NCBI RefSeq assembly: GCF_900496995.4
Contig: NC_044020.1
Location: forward strand, 11,364,001 to 11,428,000
Direction of reading: 5' to 3'
Source: Aquila chrysaetos chrysaetos
Taxonomy: Eukaryota; Chordata; Aves; Accipitriformes; Accipitridae
DNA: 64,000 nucleotides
Both the position numbers and the translations under genes were made by a program. Position 1 is the first letter of the stretch; the number at the start of each line of letters is the position of its first letter. Under the pieces are notes generated by a model that was not told the origin of the DNA, searched no databases, and saw only the letters and a list, made by a program, of their open reading frames with translations. Positions 39,201 through 51,200 of this stretch are shown piece after piece.

Positions 39201-42200
39201 TTCCTTGCTCACATCATGTATAACCAAAGTATTCTACATGTGACACATTTGCAACGTCTCACTTAGTCTTCCATGTGGATAAGGAATGTTTATTCTTTGC
39301 CATTGCTTCCGTCCTACCTTTTTCTTTCATAGTCTCCACAGTATTGCTGTACTGCTGACACTACAGGCTAGACCTATTCTCTTGGAATTTTCCAGGCTAT
39401 GCTATCTCATTTGCTTTTATGCATGTCCTTTCTTTGGTGGTGTTTTAAGCATTTTGCTTAAAGTTAAATTTCTTCCAGTTGAAATTCTGTTAACCTGCAC
39501 TTATGTATAAACTTCTATTTTGTTTCTTACCTCCCTGTTCTTGCCCAGATTTGTGTTACCATGTTTGGTTTTTTTCCCCTTACTCTGCTTTTTTCTTGGA
39601 GCAACCTTCCATGACACGCATGCTAAGCTCCTTATTCCAATTCACTTTTACCATAAAGATCTATAAAGCCAATCAGCATGTGTCCGCAGGATATAAGTCT
39701 ATACTTTAATGTCCTGTACTCTGCATCCAAACAATCTTTACTCTGTCTAAAATTCCATCTTCTTTGAGACAGATTAGATTTTAGTATATGCATTCAGTGA
39801 CTATGAATCTGTGAATAACAGTAGAAAGCAAACCTCTAAGTAATACCTGAGTGTGTGAAGAATCATGACCTAGGGAAGCTTAATACTCTAGGTACTTTAT
39901 ATAGGCGGTATTCTGATACTATTGTTGCTTCTCATTTAGACTTCCTTGCATCTAATGGTTCTTTTTCTCATAAGATTTCCCATGTGGCTTCAAAACCGGC
40001 AGTTTGCTCACTTTTGTTGTGTCCTAGGCAATTTGGAATTGTGAAAGAAAGCCAACAGTCAAGGAAAGCATCCTGAAAAAACATTGATGGTGACTTTGGC
40101 TTTAAGCACGTCATCTCTGGGTTTGGCTGGTTTACTTCCTTAGACAGGAATTCAGAAATATGACTGAAATAAGAGCTGAATGTTTTCTTGTGAAAACTAC
40201 TCACAAGTGTATTGTGGGATATGTTGGTGGTTTTGTGGCATAAAGAGACATATTTGAGGATTTTAACATTTGGGGAGAAAAAGCTGTCAAAGTTGTCTGA
40301 GGTCTGCCATTCATTTTGCAGAAGGGTTGCAGGTATAATCTACTAGAAGTTTTTACTTTTTTTCAAAAGGCTTATTTGACTTTCTCAGTAAAGATTTTAG
40401 CATCTTCTATATTTGCAAAACAGAAAAACAGTATTGCTGGTAATATCTTTATTGTACCTGTTAGAATGGTGAGTGTGAGAAAGGAGTAGGCCTTTAACAA
40501 GCCTGTCAGCTATGCTGTTATGTTTCCTTGTGTATGGAGATTTACCATATGCTTTTATCCTTGTGAGTTAAGGAAGGGAATGACAAGCTGGAGGAAGTAA
40601 TATAAGGTAATGTGAAAACCTGATCTAATGCTTGCCTATTGGTCTGAAGGACAGCTCAGCAAAGGTATAGATTGTTTGCACAAGAGGGGGCTATAAACAG
40701 TATTTATTAAAAAGTAGTGAGAATCCTTGAAAACTTAATTAGAGGTAAGATACATGGTTATTGTTATTAAAATCTGAGGCTTTCCATTGCTTTGGGTCTA
40801 AATTTCATAAATGTCCTCCTGGGGAAGATTTCACAAAAACTGTAACCTATGGTCTTGTGGGAGTGAAAGAGCCTATTTAATGAGGATTTGGTAACTCCTT
40901 GTGGTATGATAATGAGATTGCTTGTTTATGTGAAAAAGAGTGTGTGTAGGTGAGAAAAATACTCTGGGACAAAACATCTTTCAAATATTACCCTTACCTG
41001 TTGAGTGGATTTAAGTTTTGATCACAGTATTTTTTTTACACTTCAGATTTCTGCCATCAAAGTTGTGCTAGTTTGAGGGTATTATCCTTGGTAAACATAT
41101 CTGTGCTGGCAGAAGCACTAGTGTTAGCAACTGTACCATCAAAATAGTACTTCCACTGTTTAAATAGTATTGTTGATGTGCTCCTACTCTAGATGTGATC
41201 ACAGAAACTGAATGTTCGTGCTGTAGGAGATGAACTGTTGTGGCAAATACACCGTATTTTCTTTAGAGTTTTTAGTTCCTAGGACTGGTAACCCCATCCT
41301 CTAGTGAATATTTTTAGAAGTTCTATGTGATGTCTAACATTACAAGTATTTTAGATAAAAATATGCATGTTCTATGACATAGCAGAGTTTGACTGAAATG
41401 GTAGGTTTTCATTACAGGTATTGCACCCTGCTGTAGAGTCTCTAGACCTTCGAGACTGTGATATTTCAGATAATGCATTATTGCAGCTTTATAACTGCAA
41501 GCAACTGAAAAAAATCAACTTAAATTCTTGCAAAGAAAACAGATTGGGAATCACTTCAGAAGGTATGTTATCTGTGCACAGATAACTGGGATCTTATTTC
41601 TGGTTTATTTTTCTTGTTAGATTGGAATAAATTGCAAAAAATATATAGGGTAAATATTGCTTAAAAAAAATCCCCAATGCCACACCAATACTAATTAAAA
41701 GTCACTTCAGTGGTGTAAATTATAGGCCTAGAGCACTGATTATCTTATGAAAGGACCTATCAGGTTATTCTCATGCTAGGTTTCTGGTAAAACTATGCTA
41801 CATTTGACTGTATTTTCCACTTCACCTTAATTATTCCTTCCTCAAAACTTGTTCCAGAGCCTTACCAGTACCACTGGGGCTGAAGTTTCAGGCTTGTGAT
41901 TTCCTAAATTACTTTTTTCCCCTTTTTTAATTAAATGTATTTGTTATCAAGTAAGCTTGTAGCATCTTCTCTGACTTAAAAGGCTTGACTTGCTTTAGGA
42001 CTTCAAGATTTCAGGTGTTACTTGTAACCTCCAATTTCAAGTTGTATCAGGACCTATTAGCTTAAAAGAATTAAGCTTGCTGAGTTTTATTTCCCACAAG
42101 CTTTGTTTTGTCTTTTAATTATACTTACTCCTTTGCTCCATCATTAACTCATCCTTACTGAAAATTGAGGCAAAATATTAATTTAGTATTGAGCTAATGT

Positions 42201-45200
42201 ATACTGTACTTTAGATAAGTCTTGGTTTGTATTTTCTTACCACTGCATAGTGATACACTTATCTTTTTACTTAAGTAATTGGTTAAACTCTTAAAAATTG
42301 ATTTTATTTATTTTCAGTGTCACCTCATTGTTATAGTTTTTGACTCCTAAGATACAGTTTGCAATAGTCTTCCCGCCATGTCTTCATCTGTCCACTGATT
42401 TCTCGTACGGTTCTTAAGGTACCAGCTAAGCCTAGAGCTCTTTAGGTATACTTTTCATCTCTTTGGATAGAGATCCCAGATTACTTTGCAATTAAACTGG
42501 GAAGTCTAGTTCTTTATTGGCAAGTTCCTAGTCCATCCAACTTTACTACTTATAAACTGAGCCCTTTTTAAACTGAGAATCAGTTATGAAGCCATTAGTT
42601 TAAGCTGGAACAGTTCTTTATCATTCATCTCAATTACATACAGAAAAAAGGACCCCAAACCACCCCATTTTAAAACAGTGTTACCTTTTACTAATTCAGT
42701 AACAGGTGTGGGGGGGTGTTAGTTTGTTTGGGGGGGGCATTTGTGTGGTTTTGTTGGGTTTTTTTCTTTAAGAAACCTGCTGGCTACCACATCCAGAAAT
42801 ACCTGAGCCCTGACATTACTAGGAAACATTTGCTCTGTAGGTTGTACGTGGAACATATAGCGTCCTTCAATACACTATCCAGTAGTACTTCTCTGTCAAA
42901 TTCAACTACCCCTGCTGTCTCTTCTGTATTCTTTGCAAAGTGATTCTGACCCAAGCAAGAACGATTTTATCCATGTTTCTTTGAAGTTCTTACATAGTAA
43001 CATATCTTAATGACATTCAACTTTTTATTTCTATCTATCCGTAAGTGATGCAATTTTCTGTACCGCTGTAATCATAATGTTTCCATCATCCTTGAAATAA
43101 ATTCCTTTCACAAATTGCATCTGTAGTTCACGTACTTTTATTTTATTGTCTACCTCCTGACACTTCTGTGCAAATATTTTGATTATTACTAACTGTCAGG
43201 GCTCTGAGGGCACCAACAGACCCTAATTCCCATGACTGGTCTCACCTGCCATGCCCACCTACACCAGCTGTCCATGGACCTTCAGTCCCGGCCTGAGCTG
43301 TGTCATAGGTGTACCTGGTTCCTGTCCTGCTTCTGAACTACTGTTTTGATTTCTTGAATTGACCTCGGACATGACCTCTTACCTTGCTTTTTGCCTGATA
43401 CTCACTGCACCATCAGTGGGAACTGGCATTATCATCAGTCTACTTTCAAGCCATTTGCTTTTTTTCATGCACTCACTGAGGTGATACCTCATGTATGTAA
43501 CATCCCTCTGGTATCCCTCTGCAGTACAGAAGGGAATTCAGCATTTAGAAATTTTCATCAATTCTAGCATTGTTCATTGTAATTTTCTTTTTCTCATCCT
43601 TGAATTAAAAGAAACCAACCACAAAATTATTTCCTTGTACAGTCCTGCTGCCACGCATGAGGTGAAAGTTGGAACAGTCAATGACCAGGGGACAGCATAT
43701 TGGATTCAGCGTGGTGGTTATGTTAAAAAATGAATAATTCTTTAAATTGCTCTGTTTCTTTGACAGGTGTCATAGCACTGGCCTTATCCTGTCCTTACTT
43801 GTGTGAAGCGTCTTTTAAAAGGTGCTGCGATATAACTGACAGTGGAGTTCTTGCTCTTGCGCTCAACTGCCAGTTCCTACAAATAGTGAACTTGGGCAGC
43901 TGTTCAGGCATCATGGATGCATCTCTGCAGGCACTAGGAGAAAACTGCAAATTTCTTCACAGTGTGGACTTTTCATCTACTCGGGTAACTATGGTGGCAA
44001 TTGGCTGCTTGACTTTTGTTTGTTTATTTTTTAAGATTGTCATGATAAAATTGAAAGGGGATCTTTTTAGCTCTACTCTTGACAAGATTTAGGACCACAG
44101 TTCACTTCCAGTTTCCTCCTCTCAAGGAAAAGGAAAGATACACTTTGCATCTTGGTAACCAGAAAAATAAACATTTTGGTATTACAGCATGTATTGTGGA
44201 CCAAAGATAAACTTTTATTAGAATATACCTAATATTGGAGATTTTTTTCAGTATCTTTCTTTAGTGCAATCATTATCTTCAAGTTGTAAAGTAATCCAAA
44301 ATATTTCATTTAAAAAAGTAGAATCTTGGACAGATTATTGTCTGCTTTCAGTTAGGACAAACTGACCTGAGTAATAATAATATAGGATGTCAAACAATGT
44401 AAGTCCCTAGAAGTGAACACTTCATAATTAGTTCTAGTTCAAGAGTGACTGTGCCTTCTGAATGGCTTGTCAGAGTTATGTTATGCAGTCAATGCAGAAA
44501 GAATGACATTTACAATGTCAGGAAGGGCAGGTAAGAGGATTTAACAACAGTTAGTATTTAGCATGAGAAGGGGGAAGACAGCTGCAACAGCAATACTGTA
44601 ACATACTTCATAATTACAGTAAGATAATGAAGTGAGGGAAAGGATTTTTTGCAGTAAGTGTAGTGTTCAGTTGACTGTGATGGTGAGTGATTATGTTGAA
44701 TGTGAGTCAAGCACAGAGCATTCATAATGGAAGTGCCAGATCTGGAAAACATGTAGCAGGTTCTTATTTTAGATTCTATTCTTCTTTCAGTTTTTCCAGA
44801 AGTAGGGCATCAAAAGTGTTTTAATCTTTTTTTTTTGTAATTTTCATAATTATCATTTAACTCTGTTTCTTCAAACTTATTTCATTACTTTTTTTATTCC
44901 TTTGCGTCTTTCTTCTTTTATAGGAAGGAAATAGCTAAGTTTCCCTGTATATGTTTTAAATGAGATTAAAGCTTCTTGAGTAACTAAACATTTCCACATT
45001 TTTTTTTTCCTTTCTGATAATCATATGGTGACAATACACTAGAATTCTGAATTTCATTTGGCTAAAAATACATGGAAACATATACTAGATATAAATGAAA
45101 TAAGTTTAGGATGAAGCAGAGAAACTATGGATGGCTCATGCTGTAGAGATTGCGAGGCCTAACCATACTGTGTTTGAGTGCCAGAATGCATAGTAAAAAT

Positions 45201-48200
45201 ATCAAGTGGAACTGGCAAAGCTGTATGAAAGAGTAAAACAGTGAGAACGTTGGACATAAATGAACAGGCAAAGAAGGGCACAGTTCACTTGCAGGAGCAA
45301 GGAAGCAGATGTGAGCTAGACTACAAAGGGGCCAAATGCCTCAAGGTGATGTAGCCATTTTAAAAATAGGCTCATCTGGTGACTGCAGAGATGAAATACA
45401 ATAAGTAGAAGGTATGTAAGTGGTACTAAATAACAAGAAATGGGGTGGGTGAGGCAAGGGAAGGATTGAACTAAGAAGGAGCTGTAGCTCTGTGTCTCCT
45501 GTACGCACACAGAGTGTGAGTGGAAGCTTGGCCTGAAGAACTCTGCTACACTGGCCCAAGACCCCATAAGAAATATATGTTTACTTATCCCTATGCCTAT
45601 AGTACCATTCTGAGGAGGTAGGTTTTATACATAAACCCTGTACTTACTACTCTCCGTCTAGGGGGCTCTAAATCCTGCAGTATTAACAGGTAGAAACACA
45701 GTCTCAAGAATCCAAATCCCTGCACTAATTAAACAGTACATTTCCTCTTTAATGTTCATTGACTCGGTGTATGGCAAATAATTGTGGGAAGAACCTTGCC
45801 TGAAAAGGCTGTGCAGACTGTAGCAGTTTTCTGTGTAGGGTATGGGACAGTTTAGTTCTCTGCAGAATGTTTTGGCAAAAGCAGGAGTGTTGCAGGTTAG
45901 CAGTTTTATCTGTGCAGATGCTTCTCATGTAGAACAGAGCTGGGTTGCTAATGTACGTAACTGCTGGTACAGGGCTATGTAAGCCTTTGCTAGAGATGCA
46001 TACAGAGTTTGGTAACAACTGGTCTGTACCAAGAAGCTGACGTATTTGTGGCTTGGTACTAACTGCAGGTGGTTTATCCCCAATATGAGTGTATCCCTTG
46101 ATGAGGATGGGCAGATGTGGCATTACGGACAATGCACGTAGATACGCAACAGAGTAGGAGACAATACTGCAACACTAGTAATAGTGTAACAGTGGTTGCT
46201 GTGAGCTCATACAGGGAAGTCAGGGGACTTTGATAGAAAACTGGTTTCATGCTCTCACGCTGTCATAACCATATGCTCACAAGCATCAGGACAGTAGCTT
46301 TCAGATGGTCTCCTGGTGTTCATGCACCAACCAGGCAGTCTGATCCAGGTTTGTTTTGATGAGATGGAGGATAAGGGACACAGGTTATCAAATCTTCATC
46401 ACTTTACTCGGCTTGGTCTTAGGTTGGTGACCATGCACTGGTTTTGAATGTGCTGTTTTATACCCTTTAGGAACTGACAGTGATTACATTCTGTCCCACC
46501 TATGGGAGTTACTAGAATTTATTCATTTACTGCCCTTTGTCTCCTGGTCTGGATGTCTTGAGGAGCTAAATGTGCTGTTGTCTTCATGACCTGCTAAGCT
46601 AGGTACTGACAATACCTGCCATTCTTACAGGTCTTTATGTGCATCCATGCTGGGACGTTCCTCTGTTCTCTGTTTGCACTGATCTGAACAGATCTGACCC
46701 TTTCTATTACAGCTCTGTATGGTAGACTTGCAATAGAGGGCCAGAAGGCAGTAAGACAATTTGTGCAATGGGAATAATCAAATCTTTAACAGAAATGAAG
46801 CTTGTGGCCTCTGGATTCTAGCTGTCAAATTTGGCTGAGCCTTACTGTGTATATGTGATGACTACTATTCCTGCCATCTAATATAAACTCTATGAAAAAA
46901 ACCTGTGTGACGGATCTGATAACCAATCTAGCTTTTGAAGTGGGGAGGAAGTTTAATGAATTTTCTTCCTGGAAGCAAATGAATAAATTGGCCTTTCTTG
47001 CCTTTCTAAGGAAAGAAATGTCTTTTGTCTCTCTCCTCTCTCTTGCAGGTAATCATTGCTTCGTGGCTGGCTGTAGCCAATCACTTTGAGAAACCTTTTA
47101 GTGTGAGCATATGATGACTGCTGTAAGACTGCTTGTTTGAGGGATTTTTGTCTTATGTAACTGGTTTGCTTCAAGATAAGTAAAAGTAAGACAGCAGATA
47201 AAAGATGGCTATGATTACTTTTTTTTTCCCAACCCAAGAAACTTCAGGAACATCTCCAGCAATCCTGAAAACAGGAGAAAAATTGGTCTAGGAATAGCAG
47301 AAATGCTTTAAACCCTATAAATTAAAAGTGCTATGTTCTGACCGTAGTAGTATACCCACTGTTAAGTGAGACAAGGAAGCTGCAGAAATAGCAGTTACAC
47401 AGTTGGAAACATCCAGGTAGAAGGCCAGGCTGTATCACATGGCAGTAAAATGCAGCAGTGTTTAATAGACTGAAAAAACCATACTTGGATAATTTTCTCT
47501 ACCAGCTTAGTTGGAAAGAAAATACTGTAATGTTAAGTGTATTCAGTGACTGCAGGGAGTGAATAAATGAATGTAATTTTTTTCCCCCCAAATAGCTGTG
47601 TTGAGCTTTAATCCATTGTTAGTAACAACGTGGTTTTTTCTCTAGGTAACAGATGATGGCGTTGTAGCACTAGTGAGTGGAACTTGTTCAAAGAATTTAA
47701 AGGTAACTTACTTAACCTAGTAACAAAGAAATGAACAAAAGCAAATACCTGCATTTTTAAATTATTATCAGTATTACTTCTGAGGGATGGTTTTTATTGA
47801 CTGACTTTTGCCTTTGTTTGTATACACACTTGCCCCAATTTTGATTGTGAATTGAATATTTTCTGTCTCTCTGTAGCAGTGCCCCAGACCAGCTTTTTGA
47901 GACCCTCAGTCTTTTCAAAATGTGTTTTCTTCTGTTGAATGTAATATGATTATTTTAACTCATGTTGGTTTAGAGCGCTGTATAATAATTGCAAATGAAT
48001 GCTTAACTTTTTCCCTTGATTTCTTTGGAGTTATTGATTCTGTTGAACACTGAGGCAGAATTTGTAATGTGGATAATTTCATGGATTTAAGAAATTAGCA
48101 CCTCTGGATAGGTGAATCTCTAACTCATGAAAGCAACAGTGAAAATGAAGTTGTCTTTGCATATAGATTCTCTAAGCACTTAGTGATAAAAAGATGGAGA

Positions 48201-51200
48201 AGAGGCACCCCATACCTCTTACCATAAATTATCTACTTTTCTATATATTACATTTCTTATCTGTGTGGGGTTTTTTGCTTTTGTAAAGGCTGGTTCTGAT
48301 TCCAAGCTATTCATCTGGAAACTAAGATGGGAAACAAATTTATAGTGTTTAATAAAAAAAACAACCCTAAACAAAATACCAAATCTGGGTCAACTGACAG
48401 TATTATGTCACAACACGGGCTGGACAGACCAGGGAGTCATGTTGAGTTTGGAATTCCCTAAATTAAGGCGAAATGACACCAAATGATCAGTTAAACATTT
48501 TATTCATGGCAGAAGCAAACTGAACTTGGGAGGCATAACAGTAGGTGACGTGGTTTCTCACAACAGAATTGGCATGGAAGTACCTCTGTAAACCGTGTAA
48601 CCCGCGGTAACCATGTACCTCAATTCAGGGAAGACGGCGATCCCTCCCGTTGGGTCAGGAGGTTCAGAGCAGAGCCCCTCGCTTTCTGGACTCCTCAGAA
48701 TGGAGCCCAGGGGCGGCTGGATCCACTCCTAGTCCCAGAGTTGGTCAGTGGTTTATGTCTAAAGGGATGAGGTGTAGGGACTGTGGAAGAAGAAAGAGAG
48801 AAGACGACAGGGAGAGAAAAAGGAAGACAGAAAGATTTCACCGGTCCTGGGTCCAGCGTTGGTCCAGTCAGCCGAGGGGCCCCGTTCGGGTGGGCACGGG
48901 CGCTTGGGGCTTCAGTTTGTGTCCTTTATCATCTCCTTGCCCCTCCTTTGGGCGGGCACTCGAGCTCATTAAGCGTAACCTTCGGGAAATGGGTGGGTGA
49001 GCTTGGGGGTCGTTTGGGGAGTAGATTCCCCTTCCCTGCAGACATGACCATTGTTTGATCTTTGTATCAGAACAGCTTATCAGAACAGGGAGCTTCCCAC
49101 CCTCCGGCTAGCCCTCCTCTTATGTCTGTGCTGATGGGTGCTCAGCGGCTGCTTTTCACCTGTGGTTCCTTGGTGTGCACGGTTCCTTGTTATGCAGAGT
49201 TCGTCTTTAAGCAGAACTTGCCCCACCACAATGTTTGAGACTAACTCTTTCAGTCTCTCACATATTAATAACCTGCAAAAAATAGAACTGTTATTATTTG
49301 GAGGGCGAACAGTTAGATTTGGTTTTGTTTTTTTCCAGCTGATCTTGTCTATTTTGGACAATCTTTTTAGTCTTGTTAAGTCTTGCGGTACAAGATTAAA
49401 TTATTATTTTTCAGACCATAGCAATGAGAGATTTTTTTTTTATATACTAGCAGTGACTTGAAAATGTCTTTGTCTTTTAGCTGGTTACACCTATAGCTGT
49501 AGCAAAACATTGATTCCAGATTTTCTAAACAACCCTGAGACTATGCAGGTAGTCTTCAAAAGGCACCTCTCATACCCAGCCTACAAATGTAAATCAACTG
49601 AGGTGCGGAAACAGACTCCACAGTCAGTGAGATTGTAAAGTAGGTATGTTCATTCAGCGCTGGGCAGCACAGGGGGTAGTCCCACCAAAGTCGTGCGCAC
49701 CTGACTCGGCAGCTCACTTTAAATTTATACAGTCAAGTCTTACATATACATAGAGTTTCACAATACGCCTATACATAGGCATGACCTATCCCGCTTCATA
49801 TTAAAATTAGTTCCAAGAAGTCATTTCCCTAAGTTCTTCCCAACTGCGCCTGCGCAGTGCCTCCTTGTGGTGGTCGTCGGGGGTCGTGAAGATGACGGCT
49901 GTATGTCTTCTTCGCGGTGAACTCTTAACCTTCTGTCCCTGCTCAGACTCAGTCGCTCCTTGGCATTTATCCAAATCACAAGGCAGGTCTTGGCTGGTTC
50001 TTGGGGTCGACTTCTGCTTCTTATCAGGGACTATCTCTTGCCCCAGCCAGCCTCAACAATGCAAACGTTAAACATCACCTCTCATCCCCTTGGGCCGTGT
50101 CTACCTCTATTGAAATTCCTTTAACTTCATTACAAGCTAGATAATTATTAAACAGTTCCTATCTACATCCATATATCTACTATATCTGCTAAGGTTCCTT
50201 TGGCTCCCCGTCTCAGCCGTGTATCACTGTGATTTGGATTAGGTCATTCGGATTAAGTCACTCTCAAAAAGTCTTCAGTACATGTCTTAAAACACAAATA
50301 TTATAACAAGTTTTTTCATAGGTTTATTGTAGTAAGTTTTGGGTTTGCTATTGAGTAGACCGGGGTTCTGTAAAGTTTCTAGAGGTTTCCTGGTGGGATT
50401 TAAACTATTTTCCGGCAATATTGCTGTAATTATTCTGTCAGTATTATCTTCCCCTCTTCTGTATTATTGCTGTTCACAGTTTGTAGAGAATTATATTCTT
50501 GTGCGTAAGCCCTTTTTCTTCAAGCCATATAAACGCAGTGCCATTTATTTTTAATAAAAATTTCCAGCTACAAAATGTGGCCTTTGGTGTTTCCTGATCA
50601 GGTTGCTGTCGTTACTAGTTCTTTGAAAGTGCACAGGTTTTCTTTTGTGTGTGCTGCGCATGGATGCCTGTGGAAGCTGTACCGGGACAGGAAGAACAAG
50701 TTAGGTAGCTTACATAAGACCTGCTTCATCTATAAGTCTTCAAGAAAGTAATGTTGAGGTGGTGGGTTTTGATCTCAGAAGAACTAGTGAGAAATTTCAG
50801 TCATGCCAGACTGAATAGTACTATGGATTTTGCTTGTTTGTTTTCCTATGCTCAGTACTTGTTTCCACTTTCTTAAAAGCCATGTATTTAAGTGCTTTTG
50901 CATTTGGTTTTTGGGGTGGGGTTTTTTGGGGGGGTGGAGGGGTGGGCGCAGTCTGCGCAGTTTTAGTAAGGCAGAATTTAATGTTTTTCTGTGGAATGAC
51001 AATTTTAAAAACAAAAGTTGTGTTCTGTCACTATAGACAGCTAGAATGGGTTCAGTCTTTTAATTTACAAGCAGTAAGGCAAAGAAATTCAGTAGAGAAT
51101 ATGGAATTATTTGCTACAATCTCTTCTTCAGTGTAACTTTTCCTTGTCTGTCTCACAATCCTCATACCTCTGTTTCGTGTCGTGTCGAAGTGCAAGTTTA

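Noticed and set aside
38873-39709. Series of plus-strand ORFs in AMN1 intron 2
   Set aside because: T-rich sequence giving hydrophobic, Phe/Cys/Leu-rich translations. No domain or exon signals.
43730-44092. A 120-codon AMN1-like ORF starting in intron 3 and running past exon 4
   Set aside because: It is exon 4 with intronic read-through on both sides. The splice sites at 43767 and 43984 connect to the other exons in phase.
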